This document shows, in pieces, positions 26,101 through 35,084 of a DNA stretch of 55,823 nt. The notes below the pieces were generated by a model, which was not told the DNA's origin, did not search any database, and saw nothing but the letters and a program-made list of their open reading frames with translations. Origin of the DNA: Paenibacillus dokdonensis (GTDB lineage: Bacteria > Bacillota > Bacilli > Paenibacillales > Paenibacillaceae). The stretch spans positions 826,255-882,077 of the forward strand of contig NZ_STGQ01000002.1 in the NCBI RefSeq assembly GCF_004916975.1, in the 5' to 3' direction. The translations under genes were made by a program, and so were the position numbers. Each line of letters begins with the position of its first letter. Positions within the stretch are counted from its first letter, which is position 1.

Positions 26101-28062
26101 ATGAACGCACAGAAGAGGAACAACACTGCTTGCAGGGCGGTCATATCCGTCATTATAAGCCTGGTCATGCTGTTCGGGGCGATTTTCCAACTGTTGGCGG
26201 TGCCGGGACAAGCTTCCGCCGCCCCAGGAGTCGTATGGAAGCCGATCGACGGGGGCGGGCTCAGCGCGGGTACGGGTTCGAACTCCGGCTCGAGGGACCC
26301 GAGCATCGCGACCTGGAACAACCAATTGTATGCGGCATGGTCAGAGCAAAAGGAATATATGAATAACCAGATGCAGCAGGAAACAGAAATAAGAGTAATG
26401 AAGTGGGACGGCAATCAGTGGTCGGCGGCTGATGACGGGAGTGGCCTGAACTTTATGTCGAGCAGCAGTACAAGCAGTCCTTCGCTTACTGTATATCAGG
26501 GCTGCTTGTACACCATCTGGACGGAAGCTGAAACCTCATTCGGGTATCCGTTCAACCAGATTATGGCCAAGAAAAATTGTGGGGACGGATGGGTCTCTAC
26601 GACGAGTGGAAACAATCCGGTAAGCGGCAGCGGCAGAGGTGAAATGCCGGTGCTCCTCGTTTATCAAGGTGATTTGTATGCGACTTGGATAGGTACTTCG
26701 GACGGGAGTACGGGCCGAAAAATTCAAGTGAAAAAATATAACGGCAGCGTCTGGAGCAGTGAAGCGGTGGATATGACGTTCGTTCCAAACGTAACGGCAT
26801 TTGGGCCGCGGCTTGCAGTCTATAAAGACGATCTTTATTTAACCTGGAGCGAGCAAATGGTGGACAGCCCGTATTACTCTTATATCCCCGTCATGAAAAG
26901 AACGGTCAAGGGTGCAGGAAGTGTCACTTGGGCGAACGTGTCGGGAAATTTGGGAATTACGAATACGACGACATCGGCTGGAAGCCAAGTTCTGCAAGCC
27001 TATAACGGGCGGTTATATGCGGTATGGAGGGATAACAATCCGGCTCAGTTGAAGGTAAGCAGCTACGACGGAAATGCCTGGAGCCCTGTCGGTAGCGGCA
27101 ATTTGGATAAACCGGCGGGGGTTCAATCGCAAAGCCCGAATTTATTTGTATATAATCAGAAGCTGGTTGCTGTCTGGAACGATGTGAATTCGCAAGGGTT
27201 CCAGTGGAATCTGCGGGTCGAGGAATACGACGGCACGAATTGGAGCCCGGCGGACCAGGGACTTGCGGACAGGAATCTCGGCAACGTTACTTCTTTTGCC
27301 TCATTGAACAACGCGATGTATCTAGCATGGTCCGACGTCTCGAAAATTCATGTGTCCGAACGTCGGGAACCGCCTGCTGCCCCTACGGGTTTACAAGCGG
27401 TTGCAGGAGATCGGGAAGCGGAGCTTAGCTGGAATTTGGGAGCTGGGGTAGCGAATTACAAGATTTATCAAGGCACCGCCAGCGGGGTGTACGGGCCTGA
27501 TCCGATCGCGACAGTGGATGGCGCGACCGGCCATTATACTGTTCAGGGGCTTGCGGGTGGAACGACCTATTACTTCATTGTGACGGCCATTAACGATAAT
27601 GGGGAGAGCTCCTTCTCGGTGGAAGCGAGCGCGCAGCTTACACTGCAGATCGCGACGGTAAGCTATGCACCTGGAGATCACGGAACGATCAGCGGAACGA
27701 GTGAACAGGTAACAATCGGGGGGCATCCGGCAGCTGTTCCGACGGTCACGCCAGAGGCGGGGTACCATTTTGCAGGATGGAGCAGCGATGGAGGCATCAC
27801 GAAGCTTAGCAGCCAACAGGTTTCCGCTTCGACGGTGACCGCTGATGTGACATATACCGCATATTACACGGTGGTTGTCATGGGAGACGCGGATGGGGAC
27901 GGCAAGGTGACGGCTGCGGACGCGCTTTTGTTGACCAAATACATCAAAGGTAAGATTACGCTAACGCCGGAGCAATTGCAGGCGCTCGACATGAATGGCG
28001 ACGGACAATGGGATGATGAGGATGTCAAAGCGATACTTGCCATCTCCGTGGGAAAGGGTTGA
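26101..28062 (+). CDS. secreted propeller-like protein with C-terminal dockerin
   Basis: About 653 residues from ATG 26101 (AGAAAGAGAGGA upstream; the frame is open from 26053). Signal peptide 1-40 (QASA/APG). About 41-420 holds seven or so repeats with the pattern LYxxWxE/D plus WNG-like turns (NNQLYAAWSE, GRLYAVWRDN, NAMYLAWSD), as in beta-propeller or sialidase/lectin-like folds. Then a fibronectin type III domain (about 421-515), an InlB-type GYHFAGWSSDGG repeat (about 517-590) and a dockerin (about 594-653) with loops DADGDGKVTAAD and DMNGDGQWDDED. No catalytic residues are recognised, so it may be a glycan-binding rather than a hydrolytic subunit. The next gene starts four bases after its stop. 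Confidence 0.88.
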   Translation: MNAQKRNNTACRAVISVIISLVMLFGAIFQLLAVPGQASAAPGVVWKPIDGGGLSAGTGSNSGSRDPSIATWNNQLYAAWSEQKEYMNNQMQQETEIRVMKWDGNQWSAADDGSGLNFMSSSSTSSPSLTVYQGCLYTIWTEAETSFGYPFNQIMAKKNCGDGWVSTTSGNNPVSGSGRGEMPVLLVYQGDLYATWIGTSDGSTGRKIQVKKYNGSVWSSEAVDMTFVPNVTAFGPRLAVYKDDLYLTWSEQMVDSPYYSYIPVMKRTVKGAGSVTWANVSGNLGITNTTTSAGSQVLQAYNGRLYAVWRDNNPAQLKVSSYDGNAWSPVGSGNLDKPAGVQSQSPNLFVYNQKLVAVWNDVNSQGFQWNLRVEEYDGTNWSPADQGLADRNLGNVTSFASLNNAMYLAWSDVSKIHVSERREPPAAPTGLQAVAGDREAELSWNLGAGVANYKIYQGTASGVYGPDPIATVDGATGHYTVQGLAGGTTYYFIVTAINDNGESSFSVEASAQLTLQIATVSYAPGDHGTISGTSEQVTIGGHPAAVPTVTPEAGYHFAGWSSDGGITKLSSQQVSASTVTADVTYTAYYTVVVMGDADGDGKVTAADALLLTKYIKGKITLTPEQLQALDMNGDGQWDDEDVKAILAISVGKG

Positions 28063-28066
28063 TTCT

Positions 28067-31009
28067 ATGCATTGGAAAAAAATGATTTCGGTAATGCTGG
28101 CGGTCGTTCTGTTGTTCTTGCCCTTCAAAACGATAGGCCATGCCGATCAGGATACAGCGTCAAACTCGATGAAGGTAAGCAGCGAAGTAGGGTATGCCGG
28201 AGATTTGGTTGATGTATCGGTGTTTCTGACACCGGAGGATATGATCAACCAATACGACATTTCGATCGGATTCGATGCTGCGTCGCTCGAACTGTTGCCC
28301 GGGAATGAAGTTACAAATGAACTGGGTGCCAGTCAAGGCGATACGTTCGATACGGATATCACCATTACGGGGATCGCCAATGTAAAAGCTAATTTGGTTG
28401 ACAACCCGGTTTTAATTGAAGATACAAAAGTGTTCACCCTTCATTTCAAAATCAAGGACTCTGCGCAGCCTGGCGATTTGGATATAACTGCGCCCAAGCA
28501 TGAGCTCTATGAGGGCGTAGAAATCGCCTCGACAACGGTGGATGCCGGCAAAATTACGGTAAAGGCAGCGAGCGCTAAACATACCGTGACGTTCAATTCG
28601 CAGGAAGGCAGTGCGGTAGAGCCCGCGACCGATGTGGTCAGCGGTACGACGATCAGCGCTCCTCCAGCGCCGACGAAGTCTGGCTACACGTTCGCAGGCT
28701 GGTACAAGGAAGCAGAGGGGACTAACGCGTGGAACTTCACAGTGGATACGGTCACGTCCGATGTGACGCTGTACGCAAAGTGGACGGCAATGGTGCAGGA
28801 GCAATATACCGTGACGTTCAATTCGCAGGAAGGCAGCGCGGTAGAGCCCGCGACCAATGTGGTCAGCGGTACGACGATCAGCGCTCCTCCAGCGCCGACG
28901 AAGTCCGGCTACACGTTCGTAGGCTGGTACAAGGAAGCAGAGGGGACTAACGCATGGAACTTCACAGTGGATACGGTCACGTCCGATGTGACGCTGTACG
29001 CGAAGTGGACGCTGCACACGGCGCAGATTCAGATCGGCTCGGTGAGCGGAACGCCTGGGTCTACTGTGGACGTACCGGTCACAGTGGCCGACTCCTCCTA
29101 CGGAGTAGCAGCCTATGGCGTACAGATTGATTTTGACACGGAGGCCCTGGAAGTAACAGGCGTTACAGGAAATGCTGGAGATTACTTCGACTCCAACTAC
29201 GATAACGCTGCAGGCTGGCTCAAAGCAGCATGGGTAGACAGCGATGCGGGCGATACGCCGATTGCGGCGGGAGAGAAGCTGTTCACCATCAGCTTCAAGA
29301 TCAAGAGCGAAGCGGAGTTAGGCGATAAGGCACTGACGGTGCAGACGGAAGAGCCGGATCTTTTCTCGATCATAGATTCAGCTGGAGACGAGATGGAAAA
29401 AACGTTGACTCCCGGTAAAGTTACGGTAAAAGAGGGACCGGTACAACACATCGTGACGTTCGACTCGCAGGGAGGCAGTGCAGTTTCCAGCATCACTAAC
29501 GTGGATAGCGGCACGATCATCAGCGCTCCTCCAGCGCCGACGAGAGCGGGCTACACATTCGCAGGCTGGTACAAAGAAGCGGCGGGAACGCATGCATGGA
29601 ATTTCGCGGCGGATACGGTTACGTCCGATGTGACGCTGTATGCAAAGTGGGCAGGTAATGGTTCAAACAACTCGAACAACTCGAACAACTCGAATAACTC
29701 TGGCACGCCATCCATTCCAAGTACGACGAATACTGAGAAGCCCGACGGCTTTCAAGTCATCGTCGACGGCGTCGTGAAGGACCAAATCGCTACAGGCTTG
29801 ACCACCAAAGAAAACGGTAAGTCAGTGCTGACGGCCACAATCAACCAAGCGAAGCTGATTGATCAGCTCAAGCAGGCGGCGGATAAATCTACCGTAATTA
29901 TTCCAGTTACCGCAAGCGTGGACAAGGTGTCGGTGGTACTGACCGGAGAAGCAGTGAAGAGCATGGAAACCAAGCAGGCGGTTTTGGAGGTACAGACGCC
30001 ATACGGAATTTACAAGCTGCCTGCCGGACAAATAGCCATCGATAATATCTCCTCTAAACTGGGCGAACAAGTCAAACTTTCAGACATTGTCGTACATGTG
30101 GAGATTGCCAAGAGCGATGAGGCCGCGGCGGCTCTCGCAGAGGCTGCGGCAACCCAAGGGAACTTTGCGATTACGGCTCCGCCCGTATCCTTTAATGTAA
30201 CGGCATCTTACAATGGTAAAACGGTAAACGTAGAGCAATTCAGCAGCTACGTGGAACGCGAAATTCCGCTTCCCGCCGGCCTCGACCCCAGCAAGGTGAC
30301 GACGGCTGCGGTGCTGGACGCGGACGGCAGCGTACGCCATGTCCCAACCTATATTACGACTCGTGAAGGGAAGAATGTTGCGGTAGTGAAAAGTCTCACT
30401 AACAGTGACTACTTCCTCATATGGAATCCTAAGGCTTTTGCGGACATGGAAGGGCACTGGTCGAAGCAGGCCGTAAACGACATGGTTTCCCGAATGATTG
30501 TCAAAGGGAGCGATGGCAACCATTATAGCCCCAATGCGTTCATTACGCGGGCAGAGCTCGCTGCTGTCGTTGTACGAGCGTTAGGCTTATCTGACAAAGA
30601 CAACGGCAAGTCAGAGTTCACCGATGTCAAGTCCGGCGATTGGTTTGCTGGCCCTGTTGGGAAGGCAGTGGAATACGGCCTGATCAAGGGTTACGACAAT
30701 CAGACGTTCGCTCCTGATCAGACCATCACCCGGCAGGAAGCATTGGTGATCATGGCCCGGGCGATGAAGCTGGCTGGACTTGAAGCGGACGGATTAGACG
30801 CAGATGTGCTGCTGTCTCCGTTTGCAGACCGTGCAGCGCTAGCTTTCTGGGCGAAGCCCGCCATTGCCGCAGCCGTGAAGAATGGACTTGTGGAAGGATC
30901 GACAGAAGGCTTGAAGCCAGCAGGGAACCTTACCCGGGCTGAAACTGCAGTGATTGTGCAGCGGTTTTTAATCAAGTCCAAGCTGATCGATAACCGGAGT
31001 GCCAACTAA
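28067..31009 (+). CDS. cell-surface scaffoldin-like protein: two cohesins, three SLH
   Basis: About 980 residues from ATG 28067, four bases after the dockerin gene stop, with GGAAAGGG upstream. Signal peptide 1-26 (GHA/DQ). Cohesin-like domain 1 about 33-168 (SSEVGYAGDLVDVSVFLTP, YDISIGFDAASLEL) and cohesin 2 about 319-460 (SGTPGSTVDVPVTVADSS, YGVQIDFDTEALEVTGV). InlB-type repeats with GYTFAGWYKEA lie at about 172-240, 247-315 and 463-530. An Asn/Ser linker, a beta-rich domain (about 550-785) and three SLH motifs (about 790-975; DMEGHWSKQAVNDMV) follow. The SLH part should anchor it to the wall while the cohesins capture dockerin proteins, the role of OlpA/SdbA-type anchors in clostridial cellulosomes. 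No cellulose-binding module is seen. Confidence 0.88.
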   Translation: MHWKKMISVMLAVVLLFLPFKTIGHADQDTASNSMKVSSEVGYAGDLVDVSVFLTPEDMINQYDISIGFDAASLELLPGNEVTNELGASQGDTFDTDITITGIANVKANLVDNPVLIEDTKVFTLHFKIKDSAQPGDLDITAPKHELYEGVEIASTTVDAGKITVKAASAKHTVTFNSQEGSAVEPATDVVSGTTISAPPAPTKSGYTFAGWYKEAEGTNAWNFTVDTVTSDVTLYAKWTAMVQEQYTVTFNSQEGSAVEPATNVVSGTTISAPPAPTKSGYTFVGWYKEAEGTNAWNFTVDTVTSDVTLYAKWTLHTAQIQIGSVSGTPGSTVDVPVTVADSSYGVAAYGVQIDFDTEALEVTGVTGNAGDYFDSNYDNAAGWLKAAWVDSDAGDTPIAAGEKLFTISFKIKSEAELGDKALTVQTEEPDLFSIIDSAGDEMEKTLTPGKVTVKEGPVQHIVTFDSQGGSAVSSITNVDSGTIISAPPAPTRAGYTFAGWYKEAAGTHAWNFAADTVTSDVTLYAKWAGNGSNNSNNSNNSNNSGTPSIPSTTNTEKPDGFQVIVDGVVKDQIATGLTTKENGKSVLTATINQAKLIDQLKQAADKSTVIIPVTASVDKVSVVLTGEAVKSMETKQAVLEVQTPYGIYKLPAGQIAIDNISSKLGEQVKLSDIVVHVEIAKSDEAAAALAEAAATQGNFAITAPPVSFNVTASYNGKTVNVEQFSSYVEREIPLPAGLDPSKVTTAAVLDADGSVRHVPTYITTREGKNVAVVKSLTNSDYFLIWNPKAFADMEGHWSKQAVNDMVSRMIVKGSDGNHYSPNAFITRAELAAVVVRALGLSDKDNGKSEFTDVKSGDWFAGPVGKAVEYGLIKGYDNQTFAPDQTITRQEALVIMARAMKLAGLEADGLDADVLLSPFADRAALAFWAKPAIAAAVKNGLVEGSTEGLKPAGNLTRAETAVIVQRFLIKSKLIDNRSAN
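28581..29010 (+). repeat. near-identical 205-base tandem copies inside the cohesin gene
   Basis: 28581-28785 and 28806-29010 are almost identical over 205 bases at an offset of 225 bases (75 codons), with only a handful of substitutions. Both encode an InlB-type repeat. A third, clearly diverged copy lies at about 29448-29652 after the second cohesin. Confidence 0.9.
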
Positions 31010-31028
31010 CCGATTCAAAGGTTAACAG

Positions 31029-31078
31029 AACAAGCCAGCCTCTTTTCCGCATGGAAGAGTAGGCTGGCTTGGTTTTTA
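31029..31078 (+). terminator. terminator of the dockerin/cohesin operon
   Basis: CAAGCCAGCC pairs with GGCTGGCTTG, with an inner CTCTTTTCC/GGAAGAG stem, and is followed by a T run. Confidence 0.92.
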
Positions 31079-31106
31079 TTGATTCAGCGCATGTTTTGGG
31101 TTGGAT

Positions 31107-31150
31107 GAAAACCACCGCATTCCTTACTTGAAGAGGGGCGGTGGTTTTTT
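31107..31150. terminator. bidirectional terminator, repeated element copy 2
   Basis: AAACCACCGC and GCGGTGGTTT with loop ATTCCTTACTTGAAGAGG; A run on the left and T run on the right. Nearly the same sequence as 21407-21453. It lies between convergent genes and can serve both. Confidence 0.88.
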
Positions 31151-31177
31151 ACATCAAAATAACTTGAAGCAGCCGGT

Positions 31178-32671
31178 CTATTTCCTCTCCTCCGGACCTG
31201 CTCCGGATTCCTGAATCAAGGCATGTTCCTCATGCCACCACAGCGCCTCTTCCGGTTCCTCCAGCAGTTCCTTAATCTCATGCTTCTCCGTGACGGCAGG
31301 CGGGGACCCGCGAAGCGCTTTGCCTGAAGTCTCGGTAAACCATACCGTCACGACGACCAAGCCGATGATGGACGTACCGATCAAAAAATAGGCCGGAACG
31401 AGGTTGTTCTTGGTCAGGTTAATCAGCCAAGCCATCACGAGAGGGGTCGTGCCGCCGAACAAGGACGCCGAAATATTGTACGTGATCGCTAGTAGGCCAT
31501 ACCGGACATCGGTAAAAAACAGCGCAGGCAGCACGGAAGGCATCGTTCCTTCGAAGCAGGTGAGGAACACGGCCAGGATCAGCAGCCCCAGAAACACGAG
31601 CCCCAGCTTGCCGCTGCCGATCCATAAAAAAGCCGGAAGCGAGAGCACCAGCAGCCCCGCGAGCCCGATCTGCATAATTCGTTTGTTGCCGATCCGGTCG
31701 CTGAAATGCCCCATGGCCAATACGATCGGAATCATGATAAACATGACGATTAGAATCAGCAGCAGCCCTTCGGCTTCCCCGTATCCCAGCACGGCGGTCA
31801 GATGTGAAGGCATATAGGATAGCACCATATAATCGACGACGTTAAAGAAAAAGACCAGCACGAGGCAGATCAGCATGACCTTCCAATGCTTCGATAACAG
31901 CTCTCTAAGCGGCACCTTCGGCTTATTCTCATCTTTGGCCTTCTCCATCGCTTCAAAAGCAGGCGTTTCCTCCAAATGTCTGCGGAGATACAGCCCGACC
32001 AAACCAATCGGTGCCGCAACGAAAAAGGGAATTCTCCAGCCCCAAGCCACCATTTGCTCGGAACCGAGAAGATAGGTCAGCAGCGTGACCAATCCGGAGC
32101 CGGCAATGTAACCGATCAAGGTTCCCACTTCCAGTCCGCTGGATAGAAAGCCTCTCCTTTTGTCGGGCGTCGATTCGGCGATGAAGGTCATCGCTCCCGA
32201 ATACTCGCCCCCGGTGGAGAAGCCCTGTACCAGCCGGGCCAGCAAGAGTAATACCGATGCGGTTACTCCGATCGATGCGTAGCTTGGAATGAGACCAATA
32301 CAGAGGGTGGAGATGGCCATCATCAGCAGCGTTATGGTGAGCACTTTTTTGCGCCCCCAGCGGTCTCCAAGACGTCCGAAGAACAATCCGCCAAAAGGCC
32401 TGACGACAAAAGCAATGGAAAACGTAGCGAATGTATAAATGAGCTGCACGGAGCCGCTCAAGGACGGAAAGAAAACCTTTCCGATCACGACGACAAGATA
32501 GGAATAGATGCCGAAGTCGAACCATTCCATCGCGTTGCCCAAGGCCGTGGCGACAACGGCTTTTCTCGCCATGCTCGCGTCTACGATGGTAATGTCGTCT
32601 TGATGCAGCTTAGGCTTCGGCCGTTTGCCGATCCGTGGCCAATGGTATTTGTGCTTTTCATGGCTGTTCAT
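31178..32671 (-). CDS. proP: MHS-family proton symporter, ProP-like
   Basis: 497 residues with 12 predicted membrane helices. Major facilitator of the metabolite:H+ symporter family: GNAMEWFDFGIYSYL in helix 1, GRLGDRWGRKKVL between helices 2 and 3, and RLVQGFSTGGEYSGAMTFIAE, which closely resembles osmoprotectant transporter ProP. It would import proline or glycine betaine, possibly other carboxylates. ATG at 32671 has an AGGAGC ribosome site. The C-terminal tail is rich in Glu and lacks the long coiled coil of E. coli ProP, so osmosensing may differ. Monocistronic, minus strand. Confidence 0.85.
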   Translation of the reverse strand: MNSHEKHKYHWPRIGKRPKPKLHQDDITIVDASMARKAVVATALGNAMEWFDFGIYSYLVVVIGKVFFPSLSGSVQLIYTFATFSIAFVVRPFGGLFFGRLGDRWGRKKVLTITLLMMAISTLCIGLIPSYASIGVTASVLLLLARLVQGFSTGGEYSGAMTFIAESTPDKRRGFLSSGLEVGTLIGYIAGSGLVTLLTYLLGSEQMVAWGWRIPFFVAAPIGLVGLYLRRHLEETPAFEAMEKAKDENKPKVPLRELLSKHWKVMLICLVLVFFFNVVDYMVLSYMPSHLTAVLGYGEAEGLLLILIVMFIMIPIVLAMGHFSDRIGNKRIMQIGLAGLLVLSLPAFLWIGSGKLGLVFLGLLILAVFLTCFEGTMPSVLPALFFTDVRYGLLAITYNISASLFGGTTPLVMAWLINLTKNNLVPAYFLIGTSIIGLVVVTVWFTETSGKALRGSPPAVTEKHEIKELLEEPEEALWWHEEHALIQESGAGPEERK

Positions 32672-32872
32672 CGTTCTTAGCTCCTAACGACTGGGAAATT
32701 AACATTTCGCCGTTAGTATTCGCTGGAAATGGAGGGATAATGCATTTCCAATAGTGAGTTGAAGGTCCAGCCCAATTCACTCCGATCGATACAGGCTGTT
32801 GCATGAAACCCGGCGCGTTGGCGGCCGCGAGGATCTTGGCTTAACCCTTCAAAAATGGAATTCCGATCATAG

Positions 32873-32910
32873 AAAAACGCTACTGATAACGTAGTGTCAG
32901 TAGCGTTTTA
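32873..32910. terminator. bidirectional terminator
   Basis: AAAACGCTACTGA and TCAGTAGCGTTTT form a 13-base-pair stem with A and T runs on the outer sides. It terminates the chemoreceptor gene on the minus strand. The rest of 32672-32965 holds no gene. Confidence 0.88.
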
Positions 32911-32965
32911 ACAAGTTCTCGGTTTCCTCACGAATCCGGTTCCGGAATGAGTCAGGCCCTATTTT

Positions 32966-34678
32966 TTATAGCTTGAACTTCCGGGCCAGCCCTTGAAGCT
33001 CGACCGCGACCCCGCTTAAGTCATGCACATCATCCTTCATATGCTGAATGACGGTTACTTGTTCGTTCGTCGATTGGGCAACATGCACAGTTTGGTTCGA
33101 CGATTGTTCGATCGCTCCATTCAAATGGAGAAGCGTAGCCGTAACCTCTTCCGTGCTTGCCGAAATTTCCTCCGCAGAGGCGGACACTTCATGCAACTGC
33201 TCGGTCAGCTGCTGCACGGACGCGTTGATCTCTTCAAAAGCCTGCTTGGCTGCGTGCATCTCCGTCATGCCCCGCTGCACCTCGTGCTGCTCCTTATCAA
33301 CGAGCATGACCGCATGCGAGGAGCGCTCCTGAATCCGGTTCACGATCTTCACGATGTCCAGGGAGGATTGCTTGGAGTGGTCTGCAAGCCGCTTCACTTC
33401 CTCCGCGACCACGGCAAATCCTCTTCCGTATTCCCCTGCACGGGCCGCTTCGATCGAAGCGTTCAGCGACAAGATATTGACTTCCTCCGCGATCTCCTGA
33501 ATCGTATGCACGGCTTTTCCAATGTCTTCAGTCTGCTGATGGAAGGTACGGATCACTTCCTCCGTCTCCTTCGAGCTCATCAGAATGGCGTTCATCTGGC
33601 CATGAATACGCTCGATCCGCTCGCTGCCCGTGTCGGCCTGTCTGGAGGAATGGTTGGCAAAGTCCGCAACGGATGCGGTGGCTTCCGTAATCTTTTGAAC
33701 TCCGGCGGCCATTTCCTCCACGGCTCGGCTGCTCTCCTGAATGCTGTGGGATTGAATGACTGCCTGCGATGCGACCTCCTGCAGATCTTCGGCATTATGG
33801 GAAGAGTGTAGGGTCATGGTTTCGGCGTTAGACAGCAGTTTTCCGGTATTGGCGGCAATCACGGATGATTGTGCGGTCATGTTGGAAATCATTTCGCGAA
33901 TCGCTCCAATCATGCCGTTAAAGCTCTTCGTGAGTTCTCCTAGTTCATCCTTGGATTGATAGCTGCCCTTGACCGCGAGGTTACCCGATTCCGCCATGGC
34001 CATCACCTTCTGAAGCTCTTTAATCGGCTTGTTAATCATGCGGGATATGTAGAGGCCTGCCGTACCGCAGATCACGATTGCAGCCAGCACGACAATTAGC
34101 TCGAGAGCCATTATACTCCGGGCCTGCTCACTGTTTTGCTGATTAAACTGCTCTGCAATTTCCAGATTCGTAGACTTCATTTGTCTTAACACGGTTACGA
34201 TGCTTTCAATATTTGTCCTGAAATTCAAATCATAGTATACATAGGCTTCCGTCGCATTGTTTTCGCTCAGCAGCTCTTTTACGCGCTTATAATGCTCTTC
34301 ACCGAAATCGACTAATTTCAAATACTGCTTGTAAAGATCCTGATCCACGGCGTTCTTTCCATAACCCTCAAGCTGCTTTCTCGTCGCTGCATCCTGCTCT
34401 TTCAGCTGGTCCAGCTTAGCGGTTGTGCCCGCACGATCCACTCTGGCATCCCCCAGAAGCAGCTTGGTTTGATAGGTATCGATCTGAGTGCTGGTCGTAA
34501 TGAGTTGACTCAATGCTTCATTCGGCAGCATCTTGTCTTCGTACATTCCCTTCGCATTGGCATTAACGGCCTTTAAAGATACGAACCCGATCGTTCCAGT
34601 GACAGCCAGAAAAAGCAAAGAAAGCACGATTAAGCTGTTGATCTTGTGCGATATTTTTTGATTGGCAATCCATTTCAT
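32966..34678 (-). CDS. methyl-accepting chemotaxis protein
   Basis: About 570 residues. The frame opens at 34834, but ATG 34678 after GAGGGGGAAAGG gives the expected cytoplasmic start MKWIANQKISHK. Helix 1 about 14-34, a four-helix-bundle type ligand domain (about 40-190), helix 2 about 195-217 (ELIVVLAAIVICGTAGL), HAMP, then a long coiled coil with the conserved hairpin tip (about 395-425; EEVNILSLNASIEAARAGE and GRGFAVVAEEVKRLA) that binds CheA/CheW. Membrane chemoreceptor; ligand unknown. Confidence 0.93.
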   Translation of the reverse strand: MKWIANQKISHKINSLIVLSLLFLAVTGTIGFVSLKAVNANAKGMYEDKMLPNEALSQLITTSTQIDTYQTKLLLGDARVDRAGTTAKLDQLKEQDAATRKQLEGYGKNAVDQDLYKQYLKLVDFGEEHYKRVKELLSENNATEAYVYYDLNFRTNIESIVTVLRQMKSTNLEIAEQFNQQNSEQARSIMALELIVVLAAIVICGTAGLYISRMINKPIKELQKVMAMAESGNLAVKGSYQSKDELGELTKSFNGMIGAIREMISNMTAQSSVIAANTGKLLSNAETMTLHSSHNAEDLQEVASQAVIQSHSIQESSRAVEEMAAGVQKITEATASVADFANHSSRQADTGSERIERIHGQMNAILMSSKETEEVIRTFHQQTEDIGKAVHTIQEIAEEVNILSLNASIEAARAGEYGRGFAVVAEEVKRLADHSKQSSLDIVKIVNRIQERSSHAVMLVDKEQHEVQRGMTEMHAAKQAFEEINASVQQLTEQLHEVSASAEEISASTEEVTATLLHLNGAIEQSSNQTVHVAQSTNEQVTVIQHMKDDVHDLSGVAVELQGLARKFKL

Positions 34679-35084
34679 GGGCCTTTCCCCCTCATATGTA
34701 TGTTTGTTGCTAGAACTACTGATTTTTATTTTCAAAATAATAGGAATACATTTAAATAATATTTCGGAATTTTCATTCAAAAATGTTAATGGTGAACGGG
34801 AGAGAAATAGGAAATAGGGGGATAGGAGCACCAAAACAGGGGCTGCTTAAGTTCATATGTAGGAAGAAATTGAAACTATGAAGAGGGAAGTGGAGCTAAA
34901 AGAACTTGCGGGGATTTTGTGCGTAACGGAGAAAATACGTAAGAATGGAAAGTGGGAAAAAGGATATTGGAGAGTAAATAGGATACAAGGCGAAATAAAC
35001 GGAGTTTTGAAGATAAAAGAGAGGAAAGAAAATGAGTGATCCGGGGTTGAAATGGAGTATAAAGGAGTAAAAAGAGCGCAGAGA
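34679..35084. other. intergenic region with long purine-rich strand
   Basis: From about 34800 to 35100 the plus strand is overwhelmingly A and G (repeated GGAG, AAAGG and GGAAAG words). A 53-codon plus-strand frame (34878-35039, MKREVELKELAGILC...) crosses it, but it has no adjacent ribosome site and its Lys/Glu/Arg richness follows from the purine bias. I do not call it a gene. No terminator hairpin is visible in it. Confidence 0.6.

Noticed and set aside
34878..35039. 53-codon plus-strand ORF in the purine-rich tract
   Set aside because: No ribosome site and a composition explained by the purine bias alone.
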